Shown piece after piece: positions 1 to 9,700 of a stretch of 12,511 bases of DNA. Position 1 is the stretch's first letter. Each line of letters starts with the position of its first letter. Origin of the DNA: Chlamydomonas sphaeroides. Its lineage: Eukaryota > Chlorophyta > Chlorophyceae > Chlamydomonadales > Chlamydomonadaceae. The notes beneath the pieces were generated by a model. The model saw only the letters and a list, made by a program, of their open reading frames with translations. It was not told where the DNA came from and made no database searches. The stretch is taken from assembly GCA_001662425.1 (NCBI GenBank), contig BDDC01000781.1, forward strand, positions 26,465 to 38,975, written 5' to 3'. A program made the translations under genes and the position numbers.

Positions 1-345
1 GGGCCGCCGCCATGGTGACGCAGCAGCACCAGGCGCACACCGCGCAGCGGGTGGGCAGCGCGGCGGCGGGGGGCGGTTGGCGGGATGCGCTCACGTCCGC
101 CCGGCGCCTGTACACCAAACCACACCCCTCTTCTCCACGCCCCCACGACCTGCCGCCCCGCCCCTCGCCGCGCCCGCCCGCCCGAGGCCCCTGCACCCCC
201 TTCATCCCCTCCCCTGCACTTACCCCTCCCCTCCCATCCTCGCCTCGCTGCGTTCATTCGCTCCCACTCCCCTTCATCCGCCCACCTATTTCCCCTTTCC
301 CTTCCCCTCCCCCACCATCTCCCCCACCCTGCCCCGGGCCCCCAC
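1..345 (-). other. intron of the ankyrin/U-box gene, running off the left edge
   Basis: After the donor at 345-344 (minus strand, GTGGGG) no convincing next exon is visible. Plus-strand C-runs at 120-345 make the minus strand G-rich, unlike an acceptor region. On the minus strand below about position 80 the sequence becomes C-rich and contains no AG before the edge. A weak acceptor near 120 would open a short arginine-rich reading that resembles nothing I know. I infer that the continuation of the U-box lies outside the window. Confidence 0.4.
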
Positions 346-2730
346 CTGGGTGATGGGGCACAGGAACATGGCGGGCGGCGTCACCTCCACCCCGTCCGGC
401 CCCACCGGCGCGCCGCCGCCCACCGACAGCCCCAGCGGCGTGTCAGGGTCCAGCAGCGCCGCCAGGTCGCTGAAGCCGCGCGCGGCCGCCAGCGAGGCGG
501 CGGTGGTGCCTCGCTTGTCGGCCAGCGCGCGCGGGTCGGAGGAGCGGCAGCCGCGGCAGGGGCGCCAGTCGGCCACCTGGCGCTCGGTGCTGAGCGAGGA
601 CTGCGGGTGGAGGGTGGACGGTGGAGGAGGTGCGTGGGCTCCAGCGAAAGGCTTTGCCTCGCTCACAGCCAGGGCGTGCCGGTGGCGACGGCCGGGTCAG
701 GCGCCGTCATGCGGCCCCCGCCACCCCCTGCACGCACCCCTCCCTCCCTCGCGCCCCTCCCTCCTTTCCCTCCACTGCCCCCTCCCTCCCTTCCCTTCCC
801 GCCCATCAGCTCACGTGGTGCCGCAGCACCGCATGCGCCACGTCGTAGGCGCCCCTCATGGCGGCCACGTGGAGGCAGGTCCAGCCGCTGTTGCAGGGCA
901 TGGAGGCCTGAGGGCCGAGGGGGAGGCGAGGGACAGGGAGGGCCGTGGGCAGGGTGGAGTGGCTGAGGCGGGGAGAGATGGCCGGGGCACAGGTGGTGCG
1001 TGCTGGGGAGGGGTGCACCGCGCTGCTGGCTCCCAGGCCTCCCCGGCCCCCCATGTGCCTCCCCGGCCCCCCATGTGCCTCTCTGATGCCCATGTGCCTC
1101 CCTGATGCCCATGTGCCTCCCTGATGCCCATGTGCCTCCCTGATGCCCATGTGCCTCCCTCATGCCCATGTGCCTCCCTCATGCCCATGTGCCTCCCTGA
1201 TGCCCATGTGCCTCCCTGCGGCGCACCTCGAAGTTGTCGCTTGACGCCTGGGCCTGCGCGGCGGGGCCGGGGCGGCGGGGCGGCGGGGCGAGCAGGCGGC
1301 GGCCAGCGGCAGTCGGGCCCCAGGCGGCGGCACGCACGGGCGAGCTGGACCAGGAAGCGGCAGCAGCAGGGGCCTCATGACCCCCTGGCCTGTCAGAGCC
1401 CCTGCAGCCCGCCAGACGCTGTCCGGCCTCCGGCGCAACCCCATCCGCCCGCGCCCCCCTACCGTGTACGAGGCCCCCGCCGCCAGCAGCAGCCGCGCCA
1501 CGGGCACTGCGTTGGCGGCCGCCGCAAAGTGCATAGGCGTGAGGCCGCAGCCGTCGGTGCCGCTCACCAGCCTGGCGGGCGCGCGGAGGGCGGGGCAGCG
1601 CGGGGGAGGGCGGCGCAGTGAGGCGCGTGAGGGACGGGGGAGGGCGCCGCGGCAGGGGTGCAGGCGGCGGCGGTGGCGGTGGCGGGGAACGTGCCGGGGG
1701 GTGCCGCCAGCGGTCCAGGCCGCCTGCAGCGCAGAGGCGGGCCGCAATCCGAGTGGCAGGCGGTCGTGACAGCCGGCAGAGCCCAGCGGCCAGAGCGCCC
1801 ACCTGACCACCAGCGGCCCACACGCGAGCGCCGCCTCGCCCGCCGCCGGCCCCGATGGCGACGCCGGCGCCGTCGGCGACGCGCGCTCCGAGCCGGGCGA
1901 GGTCGCCTCGGCGGCGCCGCTGCCGCTGCCGGTCCGGCTGGAGCAGGCGGGGTCGTCGGCGGCGGCGCCGTCGGCCTCTGCCGCCTGCAGCAGCCGCTGT
2001 ACGGCGGCCTCGTTGCCGGATGCGGCGGCCCAATGCATTGCGGTGCGGCCTGGGGGGTAGCAGGGGCAGGGGCGGGGGCAGGGAGGTCGGCAGTGCGGAG
2101 TTGTCGGACACCCGAGCACTGCCCGCCGATATGCCAGCCCCAGCAGTCCCGGGTGCCCATGCAGGTAAGGCAATCGGCTGACAGGCCTGACAGCAAACGT
2201 GCAACCCCACCCCCCGCCCAATGCGCACACGGCACGCACCCAGCTTGTCCGGCCGCAGCAGGTCGGCCCCGTGCTGCAGCAGCAGCCCCACCGCCGCCGC
2301 GTCGCCGGCCGTGGCGGCCACGTGCAGAGCCGTCTGGCCCCGCTTGTTGGCCAGGTTGAGCAGCGCCGGCAGGCCCTCGGCCGGCAGCTCTTGCGCGGCG
2401 TGCAGCTGCAGCAGCAGCGACAGCAGCTCGGCGCCGCGCGGCGAGCGGCGGCCCGAGGCGGCGGCGGCGAGGTGCCAGGCGGTGGAGCGCGCGGGGTGGC
2501 ACTTGAGCGGCGAGACCAGCAGCGACTTGGACTCGGCTACGTATGCCTGCGTGTGGGTGGGGTGGGTCGGGGGTGTTGGGAGGGCGGGTTTGGCACGATG
2601 TGGCTGGCGAAGGCGGAGGATGGCGGAGACGGCGGTTTTGCGGCTGTCGGTGTTGGGTGGTCAGGTGGAGCGTTCGTACCGTTATTTGATCTACTTGCGC
2701 TTCGGAGATGGCCCGGACGAAGCTTTCGAC
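346..2730 (-). CDS. ankyrin-repeat protein entering a probable U-box (partial at both ends)
   Basis: Exons read by eye on the minus strand: 2730-2680, 2546-2240, 2049-1803, 1571-1463, 1253-1227, 907-815 and 600-346. All introns are GT-AG, the phases join without stops, and the result is 363 residues. Ankyrin repeats are clear: GQTALHVAATAGDAAAVGLL with QHGAD in the second exon, GRTAMHWAAASGNEAAVQRLL across the next junction, GLTPMHFAAAANAVPVARLLL, GWTCLHVAAMRGAYDVAHAVL, and a degenerate GTTAASLAAARGFSDLAALL. The first exon (VESFVRAISEAQVDQIT) reads like an N-terminal capping helix. The last exon ends in PPAMFLCPITQ just before a donor. FLCPI opens the U-box of plant-type E3 ubiquitin ligases, and an intron after CPIxQ is familiar there, so ankyrin plus U-box is inferred. 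A low-complexity Ala/Gly/Ser insert follows the second repeat. The 27-bp exon 1253-1227 is the least certain. No start codon was found in frame. Confidence 0.75.
1041..1213. repeat. 19-bp minisatellite in an intron of the ankyrin gene
   Basis: There are nine tandem units. Seven are 19 bp long (1081-1213), of the form ccctgatgcccatgtgcct with a g/c variant at the fifth base and one changed edge base in the first unit. They are preceded by two 20-bp units with a ccccggcccc head (1041-1080). The array begins 13 bases after the exon that ends at 1227 and fills about half of the intron 1226-908. Because 19 is not a multiple of 3, every frame shows a shifting His/Gly/Met-rich pseudo-protein. Those readings are artefacts of the repeat. 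Confidence 0.95.
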
Positions 2731-2992
2731 CTGGCGGTCAGATGGGGATGACGAGCTGCCGCGGGGGCCGCCATGGCTATGGCTAAGCCTGCGGCCGGGG
2801 ACCAGGGTATGTGAGGTGTTAAAATACTCAAAAACCGTGCAAATATTGCTTCAGGGGTGGGCGTGGGAATGAGGGCGGAAGCTCGAGGAAAAAGGGTATT
2901 GGTGGCGGTTGGCGTGGGAGACCTGCGGACGTGTCGGTCTATGCTAGAACGGGCGCGGACGCTGGCCGCGAGCCATGGAAGCTGTTGCTACG
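2731..2992 (-). other. unresolved 5' end of the ankyrin gene
   Basis: Upstream of the first recognised exon (2730-2680) the reading frame stays open to a TGA near 2860 but has no ATG. The nearest ATG in good context (agccATGG, minus strand 2774-2772) is in another frame and meets TAG after 28 codons. A further ATG at about 2977-2975 meets TAG after ten codons. I take 2731-2740 (gaccgccag) as an acceptor, so the first coding exon lies upstream and was not found. A base error or a non-ATG start is also possible. Confidence 0.35.
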
Positions 2993-3728
2993 CATGTTGA
3001 CTGCACGCAAGGCCCCAGCAGCTCTACGATGAGGTCCCTACAAGCGCTGCAGGGTCGCCGAGCTGACGCAGTGCCCCCAGGCGGTCACAGGCCGCGAGCC
3101 CAAACGACGTACCCAGACAGGGCTGCTTTGCAAGCAGCTAGCATCCGCCCTGAGCGGCAGCGGGAGCCGCTGCTGTGCTGCGAAGCCTTGCGACAATGTC
3201 CTCTGACGTCGCGGGTAAAGTCGCTCCGGGCACTAGGCCTTGCTCGCGATGGCCAAGGAACACCACGAGAGGTTATAAAACTGGGCCGTTTTAGGTACCG
3301 AGCATTTGGGGGTCTCAGAAGGAGGTGACACAGACACTTACTACCGAGGTACTTCTCTTTGCTTATCAGACGTGCACTAAACGCTTGGGTGAACACGACG
3401 GGCGTTGGTTGGGTTTGCAGAGCAAGAATAATTTTCGCGAGGTCCGATTGCGGAGGAACCGCATGCGCCAAAGCACCTGCAAATGCAGGCACCTGCACAG
3501 ACAGCATCTGAGAGCACAGCACGCTGTGATACGCTACCTGTCATTGCCCAAGTGTTTCTGCAGCTGCAGGCGCAGTAGGCGCACTTGGCGGGCACGGTCA
3601 CGGGCGGCAGAGTTTCCTGGCCTAACTTCCAACCTAAGCAGCACCTAATAGGAGAGCTAAGATCATGGCTTGAGGCTGCGCCGGGGTTGCGCTAGGCACG
3701 CCGGCCGCCCTCCCATCCAGAGGGGGCC
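2775..3728. other. divergent intergenic region between the ankyrin and deacetylase genes
   Basis: This stretch is visibly less GC-rich than the flanking genes and lacks their C-runs. Open frames exist on both strands (for example 2975-3328 plus and 3085-3522 minus), but they show no recognisable domain, splice continuity or codon bias, so I do not call genes. It must hold the 5' regions of both divergent genes. A TATA-like box lies at 3274-3280, and a small palindrome (cctgca-aa-tgcagg) lies near 3476-3489. The region could also contain an old mobile-element remnant, but I see no terminal repeats. Confidence 0.5.
3274..3280 (+). promoter_or_regulatory. TATA-like box upstream of the deacetylase gene
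   Basis: The motif TATAAAA lies in the stretch gaggttataaaactgggcc. It is 449 bases upstream of the deacetylase ATG, so it would imply a long 5' UTR or a leader intron. It is the clearest TATA match in the intergenic region, but the assignment is positional only. Confidence 0.3.
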
Positions 3729-6700
3729 ATGTCGTCGGAGACCGGTGGCCGCAAGGTGCGCCGCGCGCCCCTACCCGCCCCCACACCCCGAGACCAAGGC
3801 ACGAGCACTCTTAAGAGCCGCCAACGGGCTACCCGCCGCCGCCGCGCCCCATGTCCTCCTCCTGTTCTCCGCCGCCCGCGTGCACTGCGCCCCGGGGCCC
3901 CACCTGCGATCGCTGCACGCCTCCACCCCCTCCTGGTCGCCCCCTCACCTTCCACCCCACACACATACACACACACGCGCCCTCTCACCCCCTCCCTCCC
4001 CCGGGGCCAGGTCACCTACTACTATGACCCCGAGATCGGCGACTTCTACTACGGCCAAGGCCACCCCATGAAGCCGCACCGGGTCCGCCTGGCGCACTGC
4101 CTGGTGGGGTGGGGCGGCATGGGGCAGGGGCCAGGTGGCAGGAGGCGGCAGCGGGGGTGGGGGTGCTGGCACGTGGCAGCAGCCGGCGACCTTCTCGCGG
4201 CTGCCAGCATCCTCATGGCTGCCCGCAGGCGGCTGCCGGGTAGGGGCTTGGACGCACCATGCGGCCCCATGTGGGGGTGTGGGGGAAGGCGCCGCCGTAC
4301 GGCCGGGCAGCGGGGCAGCAGGGGGCTCTGGAGCTCCTCGTCCCGTCGCCCGCTGCAGGAGGGGCGGCGGCGCAGGGGCGGCAGGGGGCGCGGCAGGCAG
4401 GGGGGCCCCGCCTTTCCTGCTGCCGCCAGGGAGGGCCGCAGCATTCTCCGCGACAAAGGCACGGGGGCACTGGCGCAGGCCACGGCGGCAGCAGGCAGGG
4501 GCGCCGGCGCGCATGGTGTTGAGGGGGTGGCGGCGCAGGGGCCCGTGTGGCTGGCCCTGCTGGGGTCCCGCCCGCGGCCCGGCCTTGCGGGGCCGCCGGC
4601 CCGGCATTGGGAGGGGGGTGGGGCGCCTAGGACGTCGTGAGCCACTCGGGGCACCGGCGAGCAAGGGGATGGCGGTCAGTCGCCGATGGTGGCAGATGTG
4701 TACAGGTGCACCGGGTCGGGCCGGGCAGGCAGGCGGCGGCCGCCCCTCCCTGCACGCACCCATGCACGATGCCCTTGCCGCTGCCCGCCTGACGCGCTGC
4801 TGGCCTTGCTGCGTGCCCTGGCCCGCCCGCCCGCCCGCCCTCCCTCGTGTGTGCACCTCCTCCCTCCCCCGCAGGTGACGCGCTACGACCTGTGGCGGCA
4901 CCTGGACGTGAGGCCGGGCGGGGCGGGGGTGCCCAGGGCGTGTGTGTGTGTGTTTCTGGCCGTGTGCGCTTGCAGGGGGCGCCAGGGTGGCGGGTTGGGG
5001 TTTGGGGACGAGCGCAAGGGGCTGTCGCTGGCGTGGCGAGCAGTGGTGGTGGGTCGAAAAAAATGGGCAGGGTGTGCCCGCGTGGGCGTGCGCGGGCGCG
5101 AGGGGAGGGGCCGTGTGGTGTGGGGGGGCGCGCGTGGGCGGGGCGTGGGGCGTGGGGCGTGGGGCGTGGGGCGTGGGGCAGGGGCAGGGGCAGGAGCGGG
5201 GGCAGGGGCAGGGGCAGGGGCAGGGCCGCTTGGGGCAGCCGGGCGCGGCCGCTGCTGCTGTGGCCCTAGGGCTTCAGGGGGCAGGGGCCGGGCTGGCCCC
5301 TTGGCTGCCGGGCCCTGCCTGGGTTGGGAGCTCCGTACACAGGGGTGGGTGGGTCCCCTGGGTGGCGGCCAGCGGCGCGTGTGGCTGTGTGTTCAGAAAC
5401 AGGTGTGTGACGTAGGTGTGTGTGTGGCGGCCAGGCGAGGCGAGCCGAGCCACGCAGCCGCGGGCCCGTGGAGTCGCTCGCCTGGGGCGCCTGCAGCCTC
5501 GGACCCCAGCCCGCCCGCCCCTTGCGCCCCTCTGCCTCCTCCCCCCGCCTGCCTCGCGCCCGCTCAGATCATGCGGCCGCGGCCCGCGCGCAAATCGGAC
5601 CTGGTGGCCTTCCACTCGCCCGACTATGTGGACTTTCTGCGTGCGGTCACCCCCGACAACCAGGTGGCGGCGGGGTGACGCGGGGAGAAAGGCTGGCGGG
5701 GTCGTTTGTGTTCATTTGCAAATTTAACGCCCAGTGTATGTGCACTTGACGGAGATGCAGCCCGGCACTGTGTCGGGCCAGGTCTCACGGCCGCCAACCC
5801 CGTCAGCCGGGGTGTGAGCGTCGCCGCCCTGCCGCCTGGGGAGGCTGAGCAAAACCCCCCCTCGCCCTGCCCTCCCGCCACTATGTCCACCCTGCTGCCC
5901 CGCCCGCAACCCGCCTTGTCCTCCCCCCCAGGACGAGCTGTCGGCGGCGCTCAAGCAGTTTAGCATGGCGGGCGACTGCCCCATCTTCGACCGCATGTAC
6001 CAGTACTGCCAGGTGGGGCGTGGGAGAGTGTGTTCAACTTTTAGGGCCGAAATAGAGTACCACCCCACAATGGTTACGCCCCGGGTTGGTGACGCGCTGG
6101 TCGTGCATAGGAAGAAAGTAGGGATGCGTTTAGATGCACCCGTGCGGGAAGCAAAGCCCGGCGCCCGCCTTGAAAGAACCCGAGGCCCGCCCGTCCAGCC
6201 CGCGCACCGATGTGTGGGTTACCTGACGTTGAGCGACTGGAGCGACTGGAGACGATACGCCGCAGCACCCGTGTGTTTCTGCGTGGGGCGTTGTGGTGTT
6301 GTGGCGGTGTGGCACCCGACGTGGTTGCGCTGCGGGTGAAAGACCACAGAGCACACACGCCTGCCACAGGGGGCGGCGGGGCGCGATCGCTGGTCCAGTC
6401 CCACGATGGTAGCAGAGAGGCAGGCGGCAACGGGTGTGCGCAGGGGGGTGTCCGTCAGTGCCGGTGCGCCTGCGGGCAGCCCTCCCACGGACCCCCCTCG
6501 CCCATCCTTCTCAGATCTACTCTGGCGCCGCCGTCAGCGCCGCCACGCGCGTTGCGCCAGGCTGTGGCAACGGCACGCCTCCCTCCCCCGCTCCTTGCCC
6601 CCCCAACCAGATCTACTCTGGCGCCTCCATCGGCGCCGCCATGCGCCTCAACTACGGCCTGGCCGACATCGCGGTCAACTGGTCGGGGGGCATGCACCAC

Positions 6701-9700
6701 GCCAAGAAGGCCGAGGTGGGGGGAACTAAGGGCGGAAGGGGGCGGGGGAGGGGCGTGTGTTTAGTCGTGTCATGACTGGGGGCCCACTGGGGGGCCATTG
6801 GGGGGCATGCACCACGCCAAGAAGGCCGAGGTGGGGAGGGGGGCAAGCAATGGGGACAGGCGAGGGATGGTAAGGGGAGTTGGTTCGCGATATCTGGTAC
6901 GGCAATCGCCGGTACAGCCCGACCCGTCCTTGCTCACCCTGCCCCCTCGCCGCCCGCCCTGGCCTGCCCTCCCCCCTGCGGCCCGCAGGCCAGTGGCTTC
7001 TGCTACGTGAATGACATCGTGCTGGCCATCCTGGAGCTGCTCAAGGTGGGGCCCGGGGGGAGGGGCTGAGAGCGGTGTCTATGTGTGTGTGTGTACCACA
7101 TATGTTACACTCCAGCGGTGCCTTCTGCCTGTGCGCATGCCAACACATCAACCGGAGCCGTTCCCATGACACCCTTGCGGGAGGGAGGGAAACGCAACGA
7201 GGAGCCGCTATCCCTCCTTGTTCAACCGAAGCCGGTGAAATACCAGCCCATAATACATCCTCCGCATCAAACTGCAGCACCCTACATGTCCTTGCGCTCA
7301 GAGGCTGAGAAGGGCTGAGAGCGGTGTCTGTGTGTGTGGGAGAGGCACGTCAGGCGCAGGCCGTCCCGCCGCTGCCAAGGCACGGGCGCTGGGAGCCAGG
7401 GGCCATGGGAAGCGCCCTGATGCCAGCTCAGCTCACACCACTTCGCCGCCAACCCCCCCGTCCTTCCTCTCACCGACGACCAACCATCCCGCCACCCCAC
7501 CCCCTGCCCCCACCCCGCCCCACCTGCTCTCGCAAGCTCCACCAATCTCATAGCCCACCCCGCCACCCCGCGCCCCCGCGCCCCCAGGTCCACACCCGGG
7601 TGCTGTATGTGGACATTGACGTGCACCACGGGGACGGCGTGGAGGAGGCCTTCCTCACCTCGGGTGGGGCAGGGTTGGGCAGGGGCCGAGGGGGGGAAGG
7701 GGAGTCCGAAAGAAGGGGAGTCCGAAACGGCACACGCTGCTCGCCCTCCACGTCCCTGCTCTAACCCCGCCGTCTCCCTAGCCCTGCTCTCCCGCCCCCC
7801 GCCCCCCGGCCCCCGCCTCCAATCCCCAGACCGTGTGCTCACGGTGTCGTTCCACAAGCACGGCGAGAACTTCTTCCCAGGCACCGGCGACGTGGGCGAG
7901 TGCGGCATGGCGGGCGGCAAGGGGTACGCGGTGAGTGTGGCCAGGCATTCGTTACAGTACCACGCCCCGCGCGGCACACCCTTGGTAAATGTGTGTTCTT
8001 GTGTTTAGTAGAACAGAACCCCTGAGTGGGTGTGTGTAGGCGGAGGGGGCGCCACCAGCCCCGTCCCCCCTCGCTGCCTTGTCAGCGCGACGGCGCCTGT
8101 CCGGTGCCGAACCCACGTGCAGCCTCCCGTGCCCTCTCCCAGCCCGTGCCAAACGCACGTGCCCACGCGCCCTTCACCCGCCCTTTTCCCCCGGCCGCCC
8201 CCCGTGCAGGTCAACGTGCCGCTCAAGGACGGTATGGACGACGCCTCGTACGAGGGCTTGTTTAGGCCCATCCTGGCGGCCGTCATGGAGCGCTTCCAGC
8301 CGCAGGCCATCGTGCTGCAGAGCGGTGAGGGGCGGGGGAAGGGAGGGGTAACGTGTGGGGAACGTGTGTTCGTAATAATCAGCATAGCCCGTGTGTGTAT
8401 GCGCGTGTCCGTGGCGGCCGTCGTTGAGCACTCGCAGCCGCGGGCTGCCGTACGGCACAGCGCTGCGTGAGGGGGGGCGGGGTCTCAGGTCGCTGACACG
8501 TATTCACACGCACCCGGTCTTAACCCTCCCTCGTCACTGCTTTCGCAACCTCTACCCATTTGAGATCCCCTCTTTCTCCCTTCCCCGGCCCTCAGGCGCC
8601 GACAGCCTGGCGGGCGACAAGCTGGGCCCCTTCTCGCTGTCCATCCCCTGCCACGGCCGCTGCCACGCCTTCCTGCGCTCCTTCGGCCTGCCGCTGCTGG
8701 TGCTGGGGGGCGGGGGCTACAAGGTCAAGGTGATGGCAGGGAGTGCGGCCAGCGTGGATGCGTGCGATGTGTGTTCAACTTTGAGGCCGGAATAGAATAG
8801 TAATGTGCGCCCCCTGGTCGCATACCGGGGCCCTGGGGGCGCCACGCGGCCGTCTCCGCCCTCCGGCCCTCCGCTTCTCCAGCGCCCTCGCCTACGCCCT
8901 GTCAGCCCTGCCGCCGCCCGTCCGCCCCCTCGCTCCCTCCCCTCCTCCTCCCTCCCCTCCTTCTCCCTCCCTGACTCCCTCTCATACCCTCATTCCTCCC
9001 TCCTCCTCCCTCCCTCCCTCCCTGCCGTAGAACGTGGCCCGCTGCTGGGCCTACGAGACGGGCGTGCTGCTGGGTGGGTACCAGCCCCCTTTCCTCATAC
9101 TAATTCGATTGATACGGGTGCCATGATAATTCAACTCGATGGGTTCGGCTACGATGTGCACTCTGTCAAATCAATCAGCTAGGTTACGCGAGGGGAGGGC
9201 TGCTGGGTGCGCGCTGGCCGGAGTGGGGCGGGGCTGGCGAGCTGGCGAGGGAAGGGCGGAGGGGGGCCGGGCGCCCGGCAGCGCTTCGGGGCGGAGGCGG
9301 TCGAGGCGCTGGGTGGGTGCGTGTGTGCGCTGAGTGGTGGTGTGGTGCGGGGCCGCGAGGCGGGGGAGCCCGCTGCGGTGCCTGTGCGGGGAGGCAGCGC
9401 GGTCAGTGGGGAGGGCCAGGCAGGCCACGGGGCGCCCCGGCCACCGACCTGCGCGCTGGCCCCTGCCGCGCAGGGAGCGGGCGAGCGCACACCCCCAAGC
9501 ACGCTGTGCCTCCCCCACGACGGCCCGGGCCGGCACCCGCCCCGCCTCCTTCCTCCGTGCTCCGTCTCTGCCCCACCTCCCCGGCTCCGCTCTCTCCGCC
9601 CCCCTCGGGCCCCCTGCCCCCGCAGGCGTGGACTCGCAGATGTGCCAGCACCTGCCGCCCAACGACTACTACGAGGTGAGCCAGCGGGCGCGGACGCAGC

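Noticed and set aside
1..120. A final ankyrin or U-box exon beginning after an acceptor near 120 (minus strand)
   Set aside because: The acceptor has no pyrimidine tract, and none of the three frames shows U-box or ankyrin residues.
663..1188. Minus-strand frames rich in MGIREAHGHQGGTWAS-type repeats, suggesting a repeat protein
   Set aside because: They are readings of the 19-bp intronic minisatellite. The pseudo-repeat shifts frame every unit, and the array lies between well-supported ankyrin exons.
2772..2774. Minus-strand ATG in good context as the ankyrin start codon
   Set aside because: Its frame stops at TAG after 28 codons. Splicing from its only sensible donor joins the ankyrin exon in a frame that reads TAG at once.
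2975..3522. Small genes in the intergenic region (117-codon plus and 145-codon minus frames)
   Set aside because: They overlap each other on opposite strands and show no recognisable domain or family likeness. The composition is that of non-coding DNA.
6800..6836. A second, alternative catalytic exon of the deacetylase
   Set aside because: No AG acceptor precedes it, read-through from exon 6 hits TGA at 6773-6775, and its 115-base offset breaks the frame.
8721..8729. Alternative exon 11 donor after GGGGYK (AAG before gtcaag at 8724)
   Set aside because: It would delete two residues from the invariant spacing between GGGGY and NVARCW. The donor at 8730 (gtgatg) restores it exactly.
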